From contig NZ_JADILJ010000040.1 of NCBI RefSeq assembly GCF_017355185.1, positions 1 through 35,654 on the forward strand: a stretch of 35,654 nucleotides of DNA. The letters run 5' to 3'. The stretch's first letter is position 1. The number at the start of each line of letters is the position of its first letter. Made by a program: the position numbers and the translations under genes. Below the pieces are notes generated by a model. The model did not search any database, had not been told where the DNA came from, and saw only the letters and a list, made by a program, of their open reading frames with translations. This document shows, in pieces, positions 8,377 through 17,080 of the stretch. This DNA is from Rathayibacter sp. SD072 (lineage in GTDB: Bacteria; Actinomycetota; Actinomycetes; Actinomycetales; Microbacteriaceae).

Positions 8377-8601
8377 ATGAAGAAGATCGCCGTCCTGTTG
8401 CCGTTGGTGCTGACTTTTTCGCTGTCATTGATGGCCGCATACGCATTGCCAGAGGTGGTGTGGGCTCTAGCTAATCCCACATCGGCAGATACAGACCCGG
8501 CATTCTTCTTCGCCGGATTCATTGGACTCTTCATCGCGTTCCTCGCTCTGCACGTCTGGGGGGTCGTATGGCTGCTTCGCGGGCAGAGTGCTGAAGACTA
8601 G
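8377..8601 (+). CDS. Small two-helix membrane protein (candidate immunity or accessory protein)
   Basis: A 74-residue protein with GAAAGAGAG about 8 nt before ATG 8377. Two hydrophobic segments are visible: about residues 4-27 (IAVLLPLVLTFSLSLMAAYA) and about 43-66 (FFFAGFIGLFIAFLALHVWG), joined by a short polar loop (NPTSADTDP). The C-terminus LLRGQSAED is charged. It follows the secreted four-cysteine protein in the same orientation and the same low-GC block, so co-transcription is likely. Small membrane proteins beside secreted peptides are often immunity or export factors; that role here is inference. Confidence 0.7.
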   Translation: MKKIAVLLPLVLTFSLSLMAAYALPEVVWALANPTSADTDPAFFFAGFIGLFIAFLALHVWGVVWLLRGQSAED

Positions 8602-8660
8602 CTTGAGCTGGTCGGAGAGGGCCGGCGCCCGCGGGGGCCGGCCCTCTCCGCATTTCGGCG
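8602..8660. terminator. GC-rich hairpin after the membrane-protein gene
   Basis: About 20 nt after the stop, GGAGAGGGCCGGC and GCCGGCCCTCTCC (about 8614-8651) form an almost perfect hairpin of 13 bp around a short GC-rich loop, a strong end-of-operon structure. It marks the right edge of the two-gene insert. Confidence 0.65.
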
Positions 8661-8724
8661 ACGCTCTCGAAAGGCGCTGCGCTGCGCTGTTGCTTGAGTG
8701 CAATTCAGATTTCAGGCAACCCGC

Positions 8725-8790
8725 CGATTCGCTGCCCGGATCCGGTGACCACTGTCGTACTGCTCGTGCGAGCATCGCTGCTCCGTTCTG
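8725..8790 (-). pseudogene. Decayed 5' end of an SDR gene
   Basis: On the minus strand this region keeps the start and cofactor-motif end of an SDR gene. The 20-mer CTGCCCGGATCCGGTGACCA (8732-8751) is identical to 7164-7183 of the intact SDR, and GCTGCTCCGT (8777-8786) matches 7218-7227 just upstream of its start. Translation across the small deletion gives VVTGSGQRIGG, the SDR glycine motif, but it is out of frame with the ATG. Only about 20 codons remain. Confidence 0.65.
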
Positions 8791-8799
8791 CCACGCGCC

Positions 8800-9540
8800 G
8801 TGCGCGCCGTGCCTCCGATCGTGTCGGTTGCGTCGCGAGAGCGGACCCCGGACGAGTCTCTGGAAAGCATCGCGGACCCGGCACCGCTCCTGCGCGCAGA
8901 ACTCGTCGGCACTTGGGACGCGGGCGTTCAGTTCACCTACGCGTTCTGGATCCCGCTGCTGTTCTTCGACGCACCTCACTCGCACAGCGCTGCCGCTCAT
9001 CTCTTCGTCGCGCGCGGAGAGCTCCTGCTGGGTTACGGCGAGACGTTCGACCGCTCGTGTCTCGAGCGGTATCCCGCCGGTTCCTTCCTCTGGGTTCCAG
9101 CCGGCGCGGCGCACTTCGACGGGGCCGACACCGAGACGGTGCTCATCGGCACGGCGACCGGCCGTGAAGCGCCGACTACAGGTGAGGCGTCGGCCACGAG
9201 GGGCTGGTTCTCCGCAGCGGTCGGATCCGGTTCCTCGGGGTCGGAGAGCCCCCCCCGATCCTGGAAGGGGGCGGCGGAGCGGTGTCGCGCCGATGAAGGG
9301 GCGCCTCGTCGCGGCGCCGCCAGTGCAGCACCTTGCGCCCTCCCGCGCCCCGCGCGTACCGTGCTGGAGTACCTCGTCGCGAGCCGCGACGTCGGTGCGG
9401 CCACCTCACCGGCCGACCGGACGGCTCGCGGACACGGGGGCTCCCCGCACGGAAGACGGTCCTTTGCGCATCAGCACCGGTACTGCGTCCACGACGCAGA
9501 CGCTGACCTCGCACTGACGACCCCCGTGCCCGCCCGCTGA
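8800..9540 (+). CDS. Cupin-domain protein, probably with a decayed 3' end
   Basis: From a GTG at 8800 (or 8809) the first 120 or so residues read as a single cupin: TYAFWIPLLFFDAPHSHSAA (metal-type His residues), HLFVARGELLLGYGE, and the second motif YPAGSFLWVPAGAAHFDGAD, ending TETVLIGTATG near 9163. After that the frame stays open to 9540, but the sequence turns into Pro/Arg/Ala-rich shadow, so the natural stop seems lost; a TGA in another frame lies exactly at 9161-9163-plus (ggccgTGA), which a one-base indel would restore. The gene starts immediately beside the SDR relic, back to back. A metal-binding small-molecule enzyme or sensor is the family expectation; the function here is unknown and it may be inactive. 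Confidence 0.55.
   Translation: MRAVPPIVSVASRERTPDESLESIADPAPLLRAELVGTWDAGVQFTYAFWIPLLFFDAPHSHSAAAHLFVARGELLLGYGETFDRSCLERYPAGSFLWVPAGAAHFDGADTETVLIGTATGREAPTTGEASATRGWFSAAVGSGSSGSESPPRSWKGAAERCRADEGAPRRGAASAAPCALPRPARTVLEYLVASRDVGAATSPADRTARGHGGSPHGRRSFAHQHRYCVHDADADLALTTPVPAR
9464..9517 (+). CDS. 17-codon leader ORF upstream of the ABC-F gene
   Basis: TTG 9464 is preceded by GGAAGA at 8-nt spacing and encodes MRISTGTASTTQTLTSH, then TGA at 9515-9517. An internal hairpin CTGCGTC/GACGCAG with a 3-nt loop lies at 9483-9499. A second hairpin (9547-9567) lies between this ORF and the ABC-F start at 9609. Resistance-type ABC-F genes are often controlled by ribosome stalling or attenuation in such leaders, which makes this a plausible regulatory peptide. 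The evidence is positional only; codon use cannot settle so short an ORF. Confidence 0.4.
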   Translation: MRISTGTASTTQTLTSH

Positions 9541-9546
9541 GGGCGA

Positions 9547-9567
9547 GGCTCCCGCATGCCGGGAGCC
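9547..9567 (+). promoter_or_regulatory. Leader hairpin before the ABC-F start (candidate attenuator)
   Basis: GGCTCCCG (9547-9554) and CGGGAGCC (9560-9567) form a perfect 8-bp stem with a 5-nt loop, 30 nt after the leader ORF stop and 42 nt before the ABC-F start. No T-tract follows, so Rho-dependent or translational control would be needed if it is regulatory. Confidence 0.4.
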
Positions 9568-9608
9568 CGGTGGTCGTCGCGCGGCGACACACCATCACCG
9601 GGAGCACC

Positions 9609-11189
9609 GTGCCCTCCATCACCCCACCCTCCGTCGTCCTCACCGACTGCTCGTTCGCCTGGCCCGACGGCGACGTCGTCCTCGACCGGGTCACCACCGC
9701 GTTCGGCCGCGGCCGCACCGGGCTCGTCGGGGCCAACGGCGCCGGCAAGTCCACGCTCGTCCGGCTCGTCACCGGCGACCTCACTCCGACGCACGGCACC
9801 GTCTCGACGACGGGGCCGGTCGACCTGCTGCCGCAGCGGCTCCGGCGCGGGCCCGACGACACCGTCGCGGATCTGCTCGGGATCCGCGGGAAGCTCGACG
9901 CCCTGCACGCGATCCTCGGGGGCGACGCCGATCCGCGGCACTTCGATGTGCTCGACGACGACTGGGACCTCGACGCCCGGGCGGCCGCGGCGCTCGGGGA
10001 GGCAGGGCTTCCGGAAGATCTGCGTCGGCCCGTCGCGACACTCTCGGGTGGGCAGGCGGTCCTCGCCGCGGTGACCGGCGTGCGTCTGCGCGAAAAGCCG
10101 ATCGCCGTGCTCGACGAGCCCACCAACGATCTCGACCGGCGGTCGCGCGGCCTGCTGCTCGACCTGGTCGACCGGTGGCGCGGCACGCTGATCGTGGTCA
10201 GCCACGACCGTGAGCTGCTCGAGCACGTCGACGAGATCGCCGAGCTGCGGGGCGGCGCGCTGCGCACCTCCGGAGGCACCTTCTCGGACTTCGAGGAGCG
10301 GCTCGCCCTCGAGCGTGCCGCGGCCGAGCGCGACGTGCGCGACGCCGATCAGCTGCTGCGCGCCGAGAAGCGGCAGCGCATCGAGGCCGAGACGACGATC
10401 GCGCGGCGAGCGAAGGTGGGCGCCCGATCGGCGGAGTCGATGCCGAAGATCCTCGCGAACGCCCGGAAGAACCGGGCCGAGGGGACCGCCGGGCGCCTCC
10501 GCTCCGGTCACGGCGAGGCGGAGGCGCGCGCCCGCGAGCAGGTCGACGCCGCGTCGCGGGCGGTGCGGGACGACGACGCGGTCCGCATCGAGCTGCCGGA
10601 TCCGGGGGTGCCCGCGGGGCGGCGGCTCGCCGAGATCACAGTGCGCGGCCGCGCCACGGTGCTGCAGGGGTCCGAGCGGATCGCCGTGGTCGGCGCGAAC
10701 GGCACGGGCAAGACCACGCTGCTCGAGCAGCTCGTGCGGGCGGCGGCGCGTCCGCATCCGATCGCCGACACGCACGCCACCGCGCTCACCGACCGGATCG
10801 GCTGGCTGCCGCAGCGTCGGGAGGGGCTGCTCGACGACGACCGCACGGTGCTCGAGCACGTGTCGCGAGCGGCTCCCGCGGTGCCGACCGGTGAGCTGCG
10901 CAACTCGCTGGCCCGGCTGCTGCTCCGCGGCGCGATCGTCGACCGGACGGCGGCGACCCTGTCGGGAGGGGAGCGTTTCCGCGCCGCACTCGCCGGACTC
11001 GTGCTCGCGCAGCCCGCTCCGCAGCTCCTCGTGCTCGACGAGCCGACCAACGATCTCGATCTGGCGACGACCGACCATCTCGTGGAGGTGCTCGCGGCCT
11101 GGCGGGGCGGGCTGGTCGTGGTGAGCCACGACGAGGCGTTCCTGGAGCGGCTGGGGCTCGACGGGCGGGTGGTGCTGGACGCGGACTGA
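9609..11189 (+). CDS. ABC-F family ATP-binding protein (ribosome-associated or antibiotic-resistance type)
   Basis: A 526-residue protein with two ABC domains in one chain and no membrane segment. Domain 1 has Walker A GANGAGKST at residues 41-49, signature LSGGQ near 145-149 and Walker B VLDEPTNDLD near 167-176. Domain 2 has Walker A GANGTGKTT at 362-370, signature LSGGE and a second VLDEPTNDLD. The arginine- and alanine-rich helical linker between them (about 225-325) is the ABC-F hallmark. GTG 9609 is chosen because GGGAG lies 4 nt upstream; a longer frame from 9570 has no ribosome site. ABC-F proteins act on ribosomes, either in translation or in displacing antibiotics. The leader ORF and hairpins favour an inducible resistance role, which is inference. 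Confidence 0.88.
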   Translation: MPSITPPSVVLTDCSFAWPDGDVVLDRVTTAFGRGRTGLVGANGAGKSTLVRLVTGDLTPTHGTVSTTGPVDLLPQRLRRGPDDTVADLLGIRGKLDALHAILGGDADPRHFDVLDDDWDLDARAAAALGEAGLPEDLRRPVATLSGGQAVLAAVTGVRLREKPIAVLDEPTNDLDRRSRGLLLDLVDRWRGTLIVVSHDRELLEHVDEIAELRGGALRTSGGTFSDFEERLALERAAAERDVRDADQLLRAEKRQRIEAETTIARRAKVGARSAESMPKILANARKNRAEGTAGRLRSGHGEAEARAREQVDAASRAVRDDDAVRIELPDPGVPAGRRLAEITVRGRATVLQGSERIAVVGANGTGKTTLLEQLVRAAARPHPIADTHATALTDRIGWLPQRREGLLDDDRTVLEHVSRAAPAVPTGELRNSLARLLLRGAIVDRTAATLSGGERFRAALAGLVLAQPAPQLLVLDEPTNDLDLATTDHLVEVLAAWRGGLVVVSHDEAFLERLGLDGRVVLDAD

Positions 11190-11228
11190 GCGGGAGCGCG
11201 GCCGTCCCACTCCGTTCTCGCGGCCGCC

Positions 11229-11447
11229 GAGTCGACGCGGGGCGGGCTCCGGGGTCGGGACGGGCCCCGGTTCGAGTCCACTCGGGTCGGGCTGCGCGGT
11301 GGAGTCGACGCGGGGCGGGCTCTGGACCCGGACCGAGCCCCGTTCCGAGTCGAGTCGCGTCGTGCCGCACGCCCGAGTCGACGCGGGCCGGGCTCCGGAC
11401 TCCGAGCAGGCCCCGTCCCGCGACCACTCGCGCCCCGGATGCGCCCC
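11229..11447. repeat. Three-unit 73-bp tandem repeat
   Basis: GAGTCGACGCGGGGCGGGCT begins at 11229 and 11302, and a one-base variant begins at 11375, exactly 73 bp apart. The first 20-25 bp of each unit are conserved; the rest keeps a similar pattern (GGCCCCG or GAGCCCCG, then GTTC.GAGTC) but has diverged. The array fills the non-coding space between the ABC-F stop and the terminator at 11480. No plausible gene is present in 11190-11532. Confidence 0.65.
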
Positions 11448-11479
11448 GCCGGCACTCGCGGACGCGTCGACTCCGCAGT

Positions 11480-11511
11480 AGTTGTCGTACTCGCGCTCGA
11501 GTACGACAACT
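11480..11511. terminator. Strong bidirectional terminator between convergent genes
   Basis: AGTTGTCGTACTCG (11480-11493) and CGAGTACGACAACT (11498-11511) form a perfect 14-bp stem with a 4-nt loop. It lies between the ABC-F gene (+) and the siderophore ATPase (-). A short TTT follows on the plus strand. This is the best terminator in the window and serves both directions. Confidence 0.85.
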
Positions 11512-11532
11512 TTCGAGGAGTGGACCAGGCCC

Positions 11533-12368
<836 letters not shown>

Positions 12369-12372
<4 letters not shown>

Positions 12373-13430
12373 AGGGTGCCTCCGGTGCGGGTGCGTCGGG
12401 CGAGGAGCCAGAGCAGGAACGGCGCGCCGAGCGCGCCCGTCACCACTCCGACGGGGAAGCGGGCGCCCGAGAAGGCGAGCCCCGCGACGTACTGGGCGAC
12501 GAGGTCGGCCGCGAGCACGACCACCACGCCGACGAGGGCGGACGGCACGAGCAGCGACCGCGCCTCCGGGACGATGCGCCGGGCGATCGGACCCGACACG
12601 AACGCGATGAACGCGATCGGCCCCGTGGCGGCGGTCGCGACCGAGACGAGCCCGACGGCCACCGCGAGCAGCACCGTGCGGTCGCGCCCGACGGAGGCGC
12701 CCAGCGCGGTGGCGGAGTCGTCGCCGAGCTGGAGCACCTGCAGCCGCCCCGAGAGCAGCAGCGCCAGCGGCACCAGCACCAGCATCGCCAGTGCGAGCGG
12801 AGGCACGGCCTCCCACCTCGCCGAGTTGAGGCTGCCGGTCAGCCAGCGCAGCGACTCCTGCACGTCCTCGAAGTCGGCCCGCGTCTGCACGTACGCGATG
12901 ACGCTCTGGAGCATCGCGCCCACCCCGATGCCGATCAGGATCAGGCGCGCCCCCGCGACTCCGCCCCGCCCCGCCAGCCCGGCGATGACGAGCGCGGTCA
13001 GGAGGCCCGCGACGACGGCGATCACCGAGACGGCGACGCCCGAGAGTCCGAGGAACGCGATCGCGACGACGGCCGCGGCGCTCGCCCCGGACGTGATGCC
13101 GATGATGTCGGGGCTGGCGAGCGCGTTGCGCAGCAGCGTCTGGAAGATCACGCCGCCCATGCCGAAGCCCGTGCCGACCAGCACGGCGGTGAGGGTGCGC
13201 GGCAGGCGCAGAGTGCCGACGGTGAACGACGCCCCGGGAACCGTGTCGCCGAGGATCACCCGCACGACCTCGACGGGGGAGTAGAAGGTGTTGCCGACGC
13301 TCAGCGACACGAGCACGAGTGCGAGCGCGACGGCGGCGAGGATCGCGCAGCCGAGCGCGGTGCGGCGCGCACGGCGTGCCCGCCCGGCGACGATGCCGGT
13401 CGACGAACGGAGCGACGTGGCCGTGCTCAC
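12369..13430 (-). CDS. Iron-siderophore ABC transporter permease (FecCD family, second subunit)
   Basis: A 353-residue polytopic membrane protein of the FecCD family. It has many hydrophobic segments and the family signatures [20 protein letters not shown] and [20 protein letters not shown] near the N-terminal third, with [17 protein letters not shown] as the cytoplasmic coupling region. GTG 13430 overlaps the preceding permease stop (GTGA); upstream in-frame sequence is Arg-rich shadow. It pairs with the product of 13427-14488 to form the channel. Length and motif spacing are normal. Confidence 0.93.
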
Positions 13431-14488
13431 AGCGCCCGCACCTTCGAGCGGCGCACGATCGCGATCAGCACGGGCGCTCCGATCAGCGCGGTGACGATGC
13501 CGACCTCGACGTCGCTGGGCCGCGCGACGACGCGCCCGACGACGTCGGCGGTGAGCAGCAGCAGCGCGCCGAGCAGGGCCGAGGCGGGCAGCAGCCACGC
13601 GTGCGCGGGCCCGGTCAGCCGGCGCGCGAGGTGCGGCACCGTGAGTCCGATGAATCCGATGGGCCCCGCGACGGCGGTGGCGGCGCCGCAGAGCAGCACG
13701 GCGGCGACGCCGGCCACCAGGCGGATGCGTCCCACGCGGCGGCCGAGGCCGGTCGCGAGGTCGTCGCCCAGTGCCAGGGCGTCCAGGCCGCGCGCGCTGC
13801 CGAGCGCGAGCAGCGCGCCGACGGCGAGGAACGGCAGCACCTGCAGGATCCCGGTCGTCTCGGCGCCGCCGACGCCGCCGACCTGCCAGAAGCGGAAGCG
13901 GTTGAGCGTCTCGTCCTGCGTGAGCAGCACGGCGCTGATCAAAGAGGTGAGCGCGGCGGCGGTCGCGGCTCCGGCGAGGGCGAGCGTGAGCGGAGTCGCT
14001 CCGTCGCGGCCGAGCGACGCCACGGCGTAGACGAAGGCCCCGGCGGCCGCCGCACCGAGGAACGCGAGCCAGACGAACTGCGGGAGGGTCGTCACTCCGA
14101 GGACCGAGATGCCCAGGACCACCGCGAGGGACGCTCCCGCGTTCAGCCCCAGGATGCCCGGGTCGGCGAGCGGATTGCGGGTCATGCCCTGCATGACCGC
14201 GCCGGCGAGCCCGAGGGACGCGCCGACCAGCAGAGCCAGCACGGTGCGCGGGATGCGGTTCTGCACGGCCGCGTCGACGATCGAGGCGGGGTCGGGCGCG
14301 GTGAGCGCCGGCCAGACCTCGGCGAGCGGGATCTCGCGCGAGCCGTAGACGAGCGAGGCGATCGAGGCCAGGGCGAGCGCGACGACGACGGCGCCGAGCC
14401 CGAGGGGGCGCAGGCGCCGAGCGGCGCCCCGCTCGCGAGTGTCGTCGCGGGCGGGGCGCCGGGGAGGAGCGGAGGCGCCGGTGCTCAC
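13427..14488 (-). CDS. Iron-siderophore ABC transporter permease (FecCD family, first subunit)
   Basis: A 353-residue FecCD-family permease. The signatures are [40 protein letters not shown] and [17 protein letters not shown], with about ten hydrophobic segments after a short basic N-terminus. GTG 14488 overlaps the stop of the binding-protein gene by 4 bp; earlier in-frame starts lie inside that gene. With the second permease it forms the heterodimeric channel. [13 protein letters not shown] is close to the consensus for iron-siderophore systems. Confidence 0.93.
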   Translation of the reverse strand: MSTGASAPPRRPARDDTRERGAARRLRPLGLGAVVVALALASIASLVYGSREIPLAEVWPALTAPDPASIVDAAVQNRIPRTVLALLVGASLGLAGAVMQGMTRNPLADPGILGLNAGASLAVVLGISVLGVTTLPQFVWLAFLGAAAAGAFVYAVASLGRDGATPLTLALAGAATAAALTSLISAVLLTQDETLNRFRFWQVGGVGGAETTGILQVLPFLAVGALLALGSARGLDALALGDDLATGLGRRVGRIRLVAGVAAVLLCGAATAVAGPIGFIGLTVPHLARRLTGPAHAWLLPASALLGALLLLTADVVGRVVARPSDVEVGIVTALIGAPVLIAIVRRSKVRAL

Positions 14489-15522
14489 GACACCTTGTCG
14501 GCGGCCGCCGCGATCCCCGCCGTGTACTCGTCGAGACCCCACGGGATGCTCAGCAGGTTGGGCGAGGAGGTCGCCATCGCGAGGGACGAGCCGTCGGTGA
14601 GGACGTAGACCGAGCCGCGCGCGACGGCCGGGATCTTCGAGAGCAGCGGGTCGGCCTGCAGGGCCGCGAGGGTGGTCTCGTCGCCGTAGACGATGAGCAC
14701 GTCGGCGTCGAGCTGGTCGGCGTTCTCGGAGCTGAGGGTGCCGCTGAACGCCTCGGAGTCGCCCGAGAGCTCGACGACGCTGGGCGCGACCTCGAGGCCG
14801 AGGTCCTCGACGTACTTCACTCGCGCGTCGTTCGGCGTGTAGTAGGTGAAGGAGCTGGCGTCGGTGGGGTCGTACCAGCCGTAGGTGAAGGTCGTGCCCT
14901 CGAGCGAGGGGTGCTCGGCCACCGTGGAGGCGATCTCGTCCTCGACCTCGGCGACCTTCGCCTCGGCCTCGTCCGCGAGCCCGAGGGCGGCGCCGTCGAG
15001 CTTCGCGGAGTCCTGCCAGGTGGTGCCCCAGGGCAGGCCCGGGTAGGCGACGGTCGGGGCGATCTGCGACATCGTGTCGTAGTCCTCCTGCGAGATGCCG
15101 GAGTAGGCCGAGAGGATCACGTCGGGCGCGAGGTCGGCGATCGCCTCGAAGGGCACACCGTCGGTCTCGTCGAAGAGCTCGGGAGTCTCGGCGCCGCTCG
15201 CGTCGAGGGCCTCCTTCGTCCAGGCCAGCAGCCCGTCGCCGTCCTCGTCGCCGTAGGAGGCGCGGGCGAAGCCGACGGGAACAACGCCCAGCGCGAGCGC
15301 GACGTCCTGGTTGGTCCAGCTGGTGGCGACGACGCGGTCCGCCGACTCGACGGTGGTCTCGCCGAAGGCGTGCTCGACGGTGACGGGGAAGCCGGCCGAC
15401 GCGCCAGAGGGGGCGGAGTCGGAGCCGGCGTCGGCGCCTCCGGAGCAGGCCGTGAGAAGCAGGGCGGTGAGGCCGAGCGAGGCGACGGCGGTGAGGCGGC
15501 GGGGGGTGCGGATGGCGGGCAC
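14485..15522 (-). CDS. Iron-siderophore ABC transporter substrate-binding lipoprotein
   Basis: A 345-residue binding protein. The signal peptide ends in lipobox LLTAC with the lipidated Cys at residue 26, followed by a Gly/Ser/Ala linker. The body has the Fhu/FepB-type helical-backbone fold: VESADRVVATSWTNQDVALALGVVPVG, IADLAPDVILSAYSGISQE and a C-terminal half ending VLTDGSSLAMATSSPNLLSIPWGLDEY. AAGGA precedes GTG 15522 at 6-nt spacing. It is the first gene of the siderophore import operon, just downstream of the iron box. The exact siderophore cannot be told from sequence. Confidence 0.95.
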   Translation of the reverse strand: MPAIRTPRRLTAVASLGLTALLLTACSGGADAGSDSAPSGASAGFPVTVEHAFGETTVESADRVVATSWTNQDVALALGVVPVGFARASYGDEDGDGLLAWTKEALDASGAETPELFDETDGVPFEAIADLAPDVILSAYSGISQEDYDTMSQIAPTVAYPGLPWGTTWQDSAKLDGAALGLADEAEAKVAEVEDEIASTVAEHPSLEGTTFTYGWYDPTDASSFTYYTPNDARVKYVEDLGLEVAPSVVELSGDSEAFSGTLSSENADQLDADVLIVYGDETTLAALQADPLLSKIPAVARGSVYVLTDGSSLAMATSSPNLLSIPWGLDEYTAGIAAAADKVS

Positions 15523-15555
15523 TGGTGTCCTTCGGCAGGGGAGGTACGGGGTTGC

Positions 15556-15574
15556 GAAGGTTAACCTAACCTAA
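15556..15574 (-). promoter_or_regulatory. IdeR/DtxR-type iron box
   Basis: Read on the minus strand the site is TTAGGTTAGGTTAACCTTC, matching 17 of 19 positions of the known consensus TWAGGTTAGSCTAACCTWA. It lies 34 nt upstream of the binding-protein start, where bound repressor would block transcription of the four-gene importer when iron is plentiful. The same spacer serves the divergent small gene at 15649. Confidence 0.8.
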
Positions 15575-15648
15575 CTTCCTCGGAGTCGCCACGGCGGGGC
15601 GGTGTTCTGCCCGGCCTCGCAGGAACGCGCGAGCCTAGGGTGGAGGCC

Positions 15649-15870
15649 ATGGTCCCGACGCAGCCGCCCACGGATCCGGGCGAGGAGCCGCGGACCCCCG
15701 AGCCCACTCCGGAGGAGCGCGCGCTGCGCGCCATCCGGAACACGAGCGCCGGAGCCGACCCGGGCGCCGAGGCCCTGGCCCTCTCGAACGACTTCACCGA
15801 CCGCTGGACGGAGCGGCTCCGAGGGGTGTGGCGGCGGCTCCGCCTGCGCGGTCGCGGCCCCCGGGCATGA
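15649..15870 (+). CDS. Small hypothetical protein divergent from the siderophore operon
   Basis: A 73-residue protein. The N-terminal half is acidic and Pro-rich (TQPPTDPGEEPRTPEPTPEE), the middle is helical (RALRAIRNTSAGADPGAEAL, SNDFTDRWTERL) and the tail is basic (RGVWRRLRLRGRGPRA). TAGGGT at 15636-15641 is a good -10 for a leaderless start at ATG 15649; the alternative is GTG 15640. The composition looks like true protein, not shadow, and no overlapping gene exists. I do not recognise the family. Confidence 0.6.
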   Translation: MVPTQPPTDPGEEPRTPEPTPEERALRAIRNTSAGADPGAEALALSNDFTDRWTERLRGVWRRLRLRGRGPRA

Positions 15871-16003
15871 GCCGGCACCGGGGCGGGTCTCGGCACGGGG
15901 TCTCGCGTCGACGCGTTCGACGCCCCTACGGTCGCACGACGCGTCCCACCGCACGGACGCCGGGTCCGGACGTCGGCCTCGAGGTCGTGAGGAGGGCCGG
16001 CGG

Positions 16004-16975
16004 ATGATCCGAGTACTGACCGTGGGCACGGGGACGATCACGACCGGATTCTGCCGCGCGGTGGACGTGGTCTCCGGGATCCGCGTCCACGCGGTGCACT
16101 CCCGCGACGCGGGGCGGGCGAGGCTCCTGGCCGACAGCGCCGGTGCGGTTCCCGCTCCGACCGATCTCGAGCGGGCGCTGTCGGTCGAGGACATCGACGC
16201 CGTCTACGTCGCGACCCCGAATCGACTGCACGCCGAGCACGTGCGCCTCGCGATCGAGCAGGGCAAGCACGTCCTGGTGGAGAAGCCGGGCGTGACGGAC
16301 GCGCCCGCGTGGGCGGACCTGGTCGCGCGGGCGGACCGAGCCGGTGTCGTCCTGATGGAGGCGGTTCGATCCGCCTACGACCCCGGCACGCTCGAGCTGG
16401 AGCGCCTTCTGCCCCTCGCCGGTCGCCTCCGTCGCGCCTCGTTCCGGTTCGAGAAGGTCTCCTCCCGGTACCCCGCGGTGCTGCGCGGCGAGTCCAGCTC
16501 GACCTTCGACCCGGACGGCGGCGGGGCCCTCCTCGATCTCGGTGTCTACGCCGCGAATACGGTGATCGGGCTGTTCGGCGAGCCCCGCGGAGTCGCCGGC
16601 CTGCGCGTGGCCATGGCGGGGGGAGTCGACGGCGCGGGGATCGCGCTCCTCGACTACGGCGACGTCGTCGTCGATGTGAGCGTCTCGAAGATCACGACCT
16701 CGTTCGCGTCGAGCACGATCCAGGGAGAGGACGCCACGCTGGAGATCGACCGCGTCGTCGCGCCCCGCTCGATCACCGTCCGACCGGTCGACGGCGCCGC
16801 GCCGACCGTCCACGAGATCCCGCCCCCGGCGCATCTGCTCGCCCCGGAGGTGGCGCGCTTCGTGGACCTGGTCCGCGGCGCCGACCCCGGGCCGGACCAG
16901 CGCCGCACCGCCGCGACGCTGCGGACCCTGGACCGCATCCGCGCCGCGTGGGCCGACCACCCGGACCGGGTGTGA
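16004..16975 (+). CDS. Gfo/Idh/MocA family oxidoreductase
   Basis: A 323-residue NAD(P)-dependent dehydrogenase. The Rossmann motif is VGTGTIT (residues 7-13), the EKP motif is at 93-95 (HVLVEKPGVTDAPAW), and the C-terminal domain has the typical DPDGGGALLDLGVYAANTVI. AGGAGG lies about 9 nt before ATG 16004. It resembles the subset acting on sugars or sugar derivatives, but no partner gene adjoins it, so the substrate is unknown. It shares only family-level features with the enzyme at 3221-4330. A TCGAGGA/TCCTCGA hairpin follows at 16987-17009. Confidence 0.9.
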   Translation: MIRVLTVGTGTITTGFCRAVDVVSGIRVHAVHSRDAGRARLLADSAGAVPAPTDLERALSVEDIDAVYVATPNRLHAEHVRLAIEQGKHVLVEKPGVTDAPAWADLVARADRAGVVLMEAVRSAYDPGTLELERLLPLAGRLRRASFRFEKVSSRYPAVLRGESSSTFDPDGGGALLDLGVYAANTVIGLFGEPRGVAGLRVAMAGGVDGAGIALLDYGDVVVDVSVSKITTSFASSTIQGEDATLEIDRVVAPRSITVRPVDGAAPTVHEIPPPAHLLAPEVARFVDLVRGADPGPDQRRTAATLRTLDRIRAAWADHPDRV

Positions 16976-16986
16976 GCGTCCGGGGA

Positions 16987-17009
16987 TCGAGGATCCGGTC
17001 GGTCCTCGA
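16987..17009. terminator. Hairpin after the Gfo/Idh/MocA gene
   Basis: TCGAGGA (16987-16993) and TCCTCGA (17003-17009) form a 7-bp stem 12 nt beyond the stop at 16975, between this gene and the convergent lipoprotein gene. No T-tract. Confidence 0.4.
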
Positions 17010-17080
17010 GCGACGATCTCTTAGACGACGCACTGGTCCGCACCGCAGGATTCGGCCTCGAGGACGAGCGACGGTCGACG

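Noticed and set aside
9170-9463. Possible regulator remnant (TVLEYLVASRDVGAATS)
   Set aside because: One short stretch looks like the beginning of a winged-helix protein, but no start, no continuation and no family match; more likely chance within the decayed cupin 3' region.
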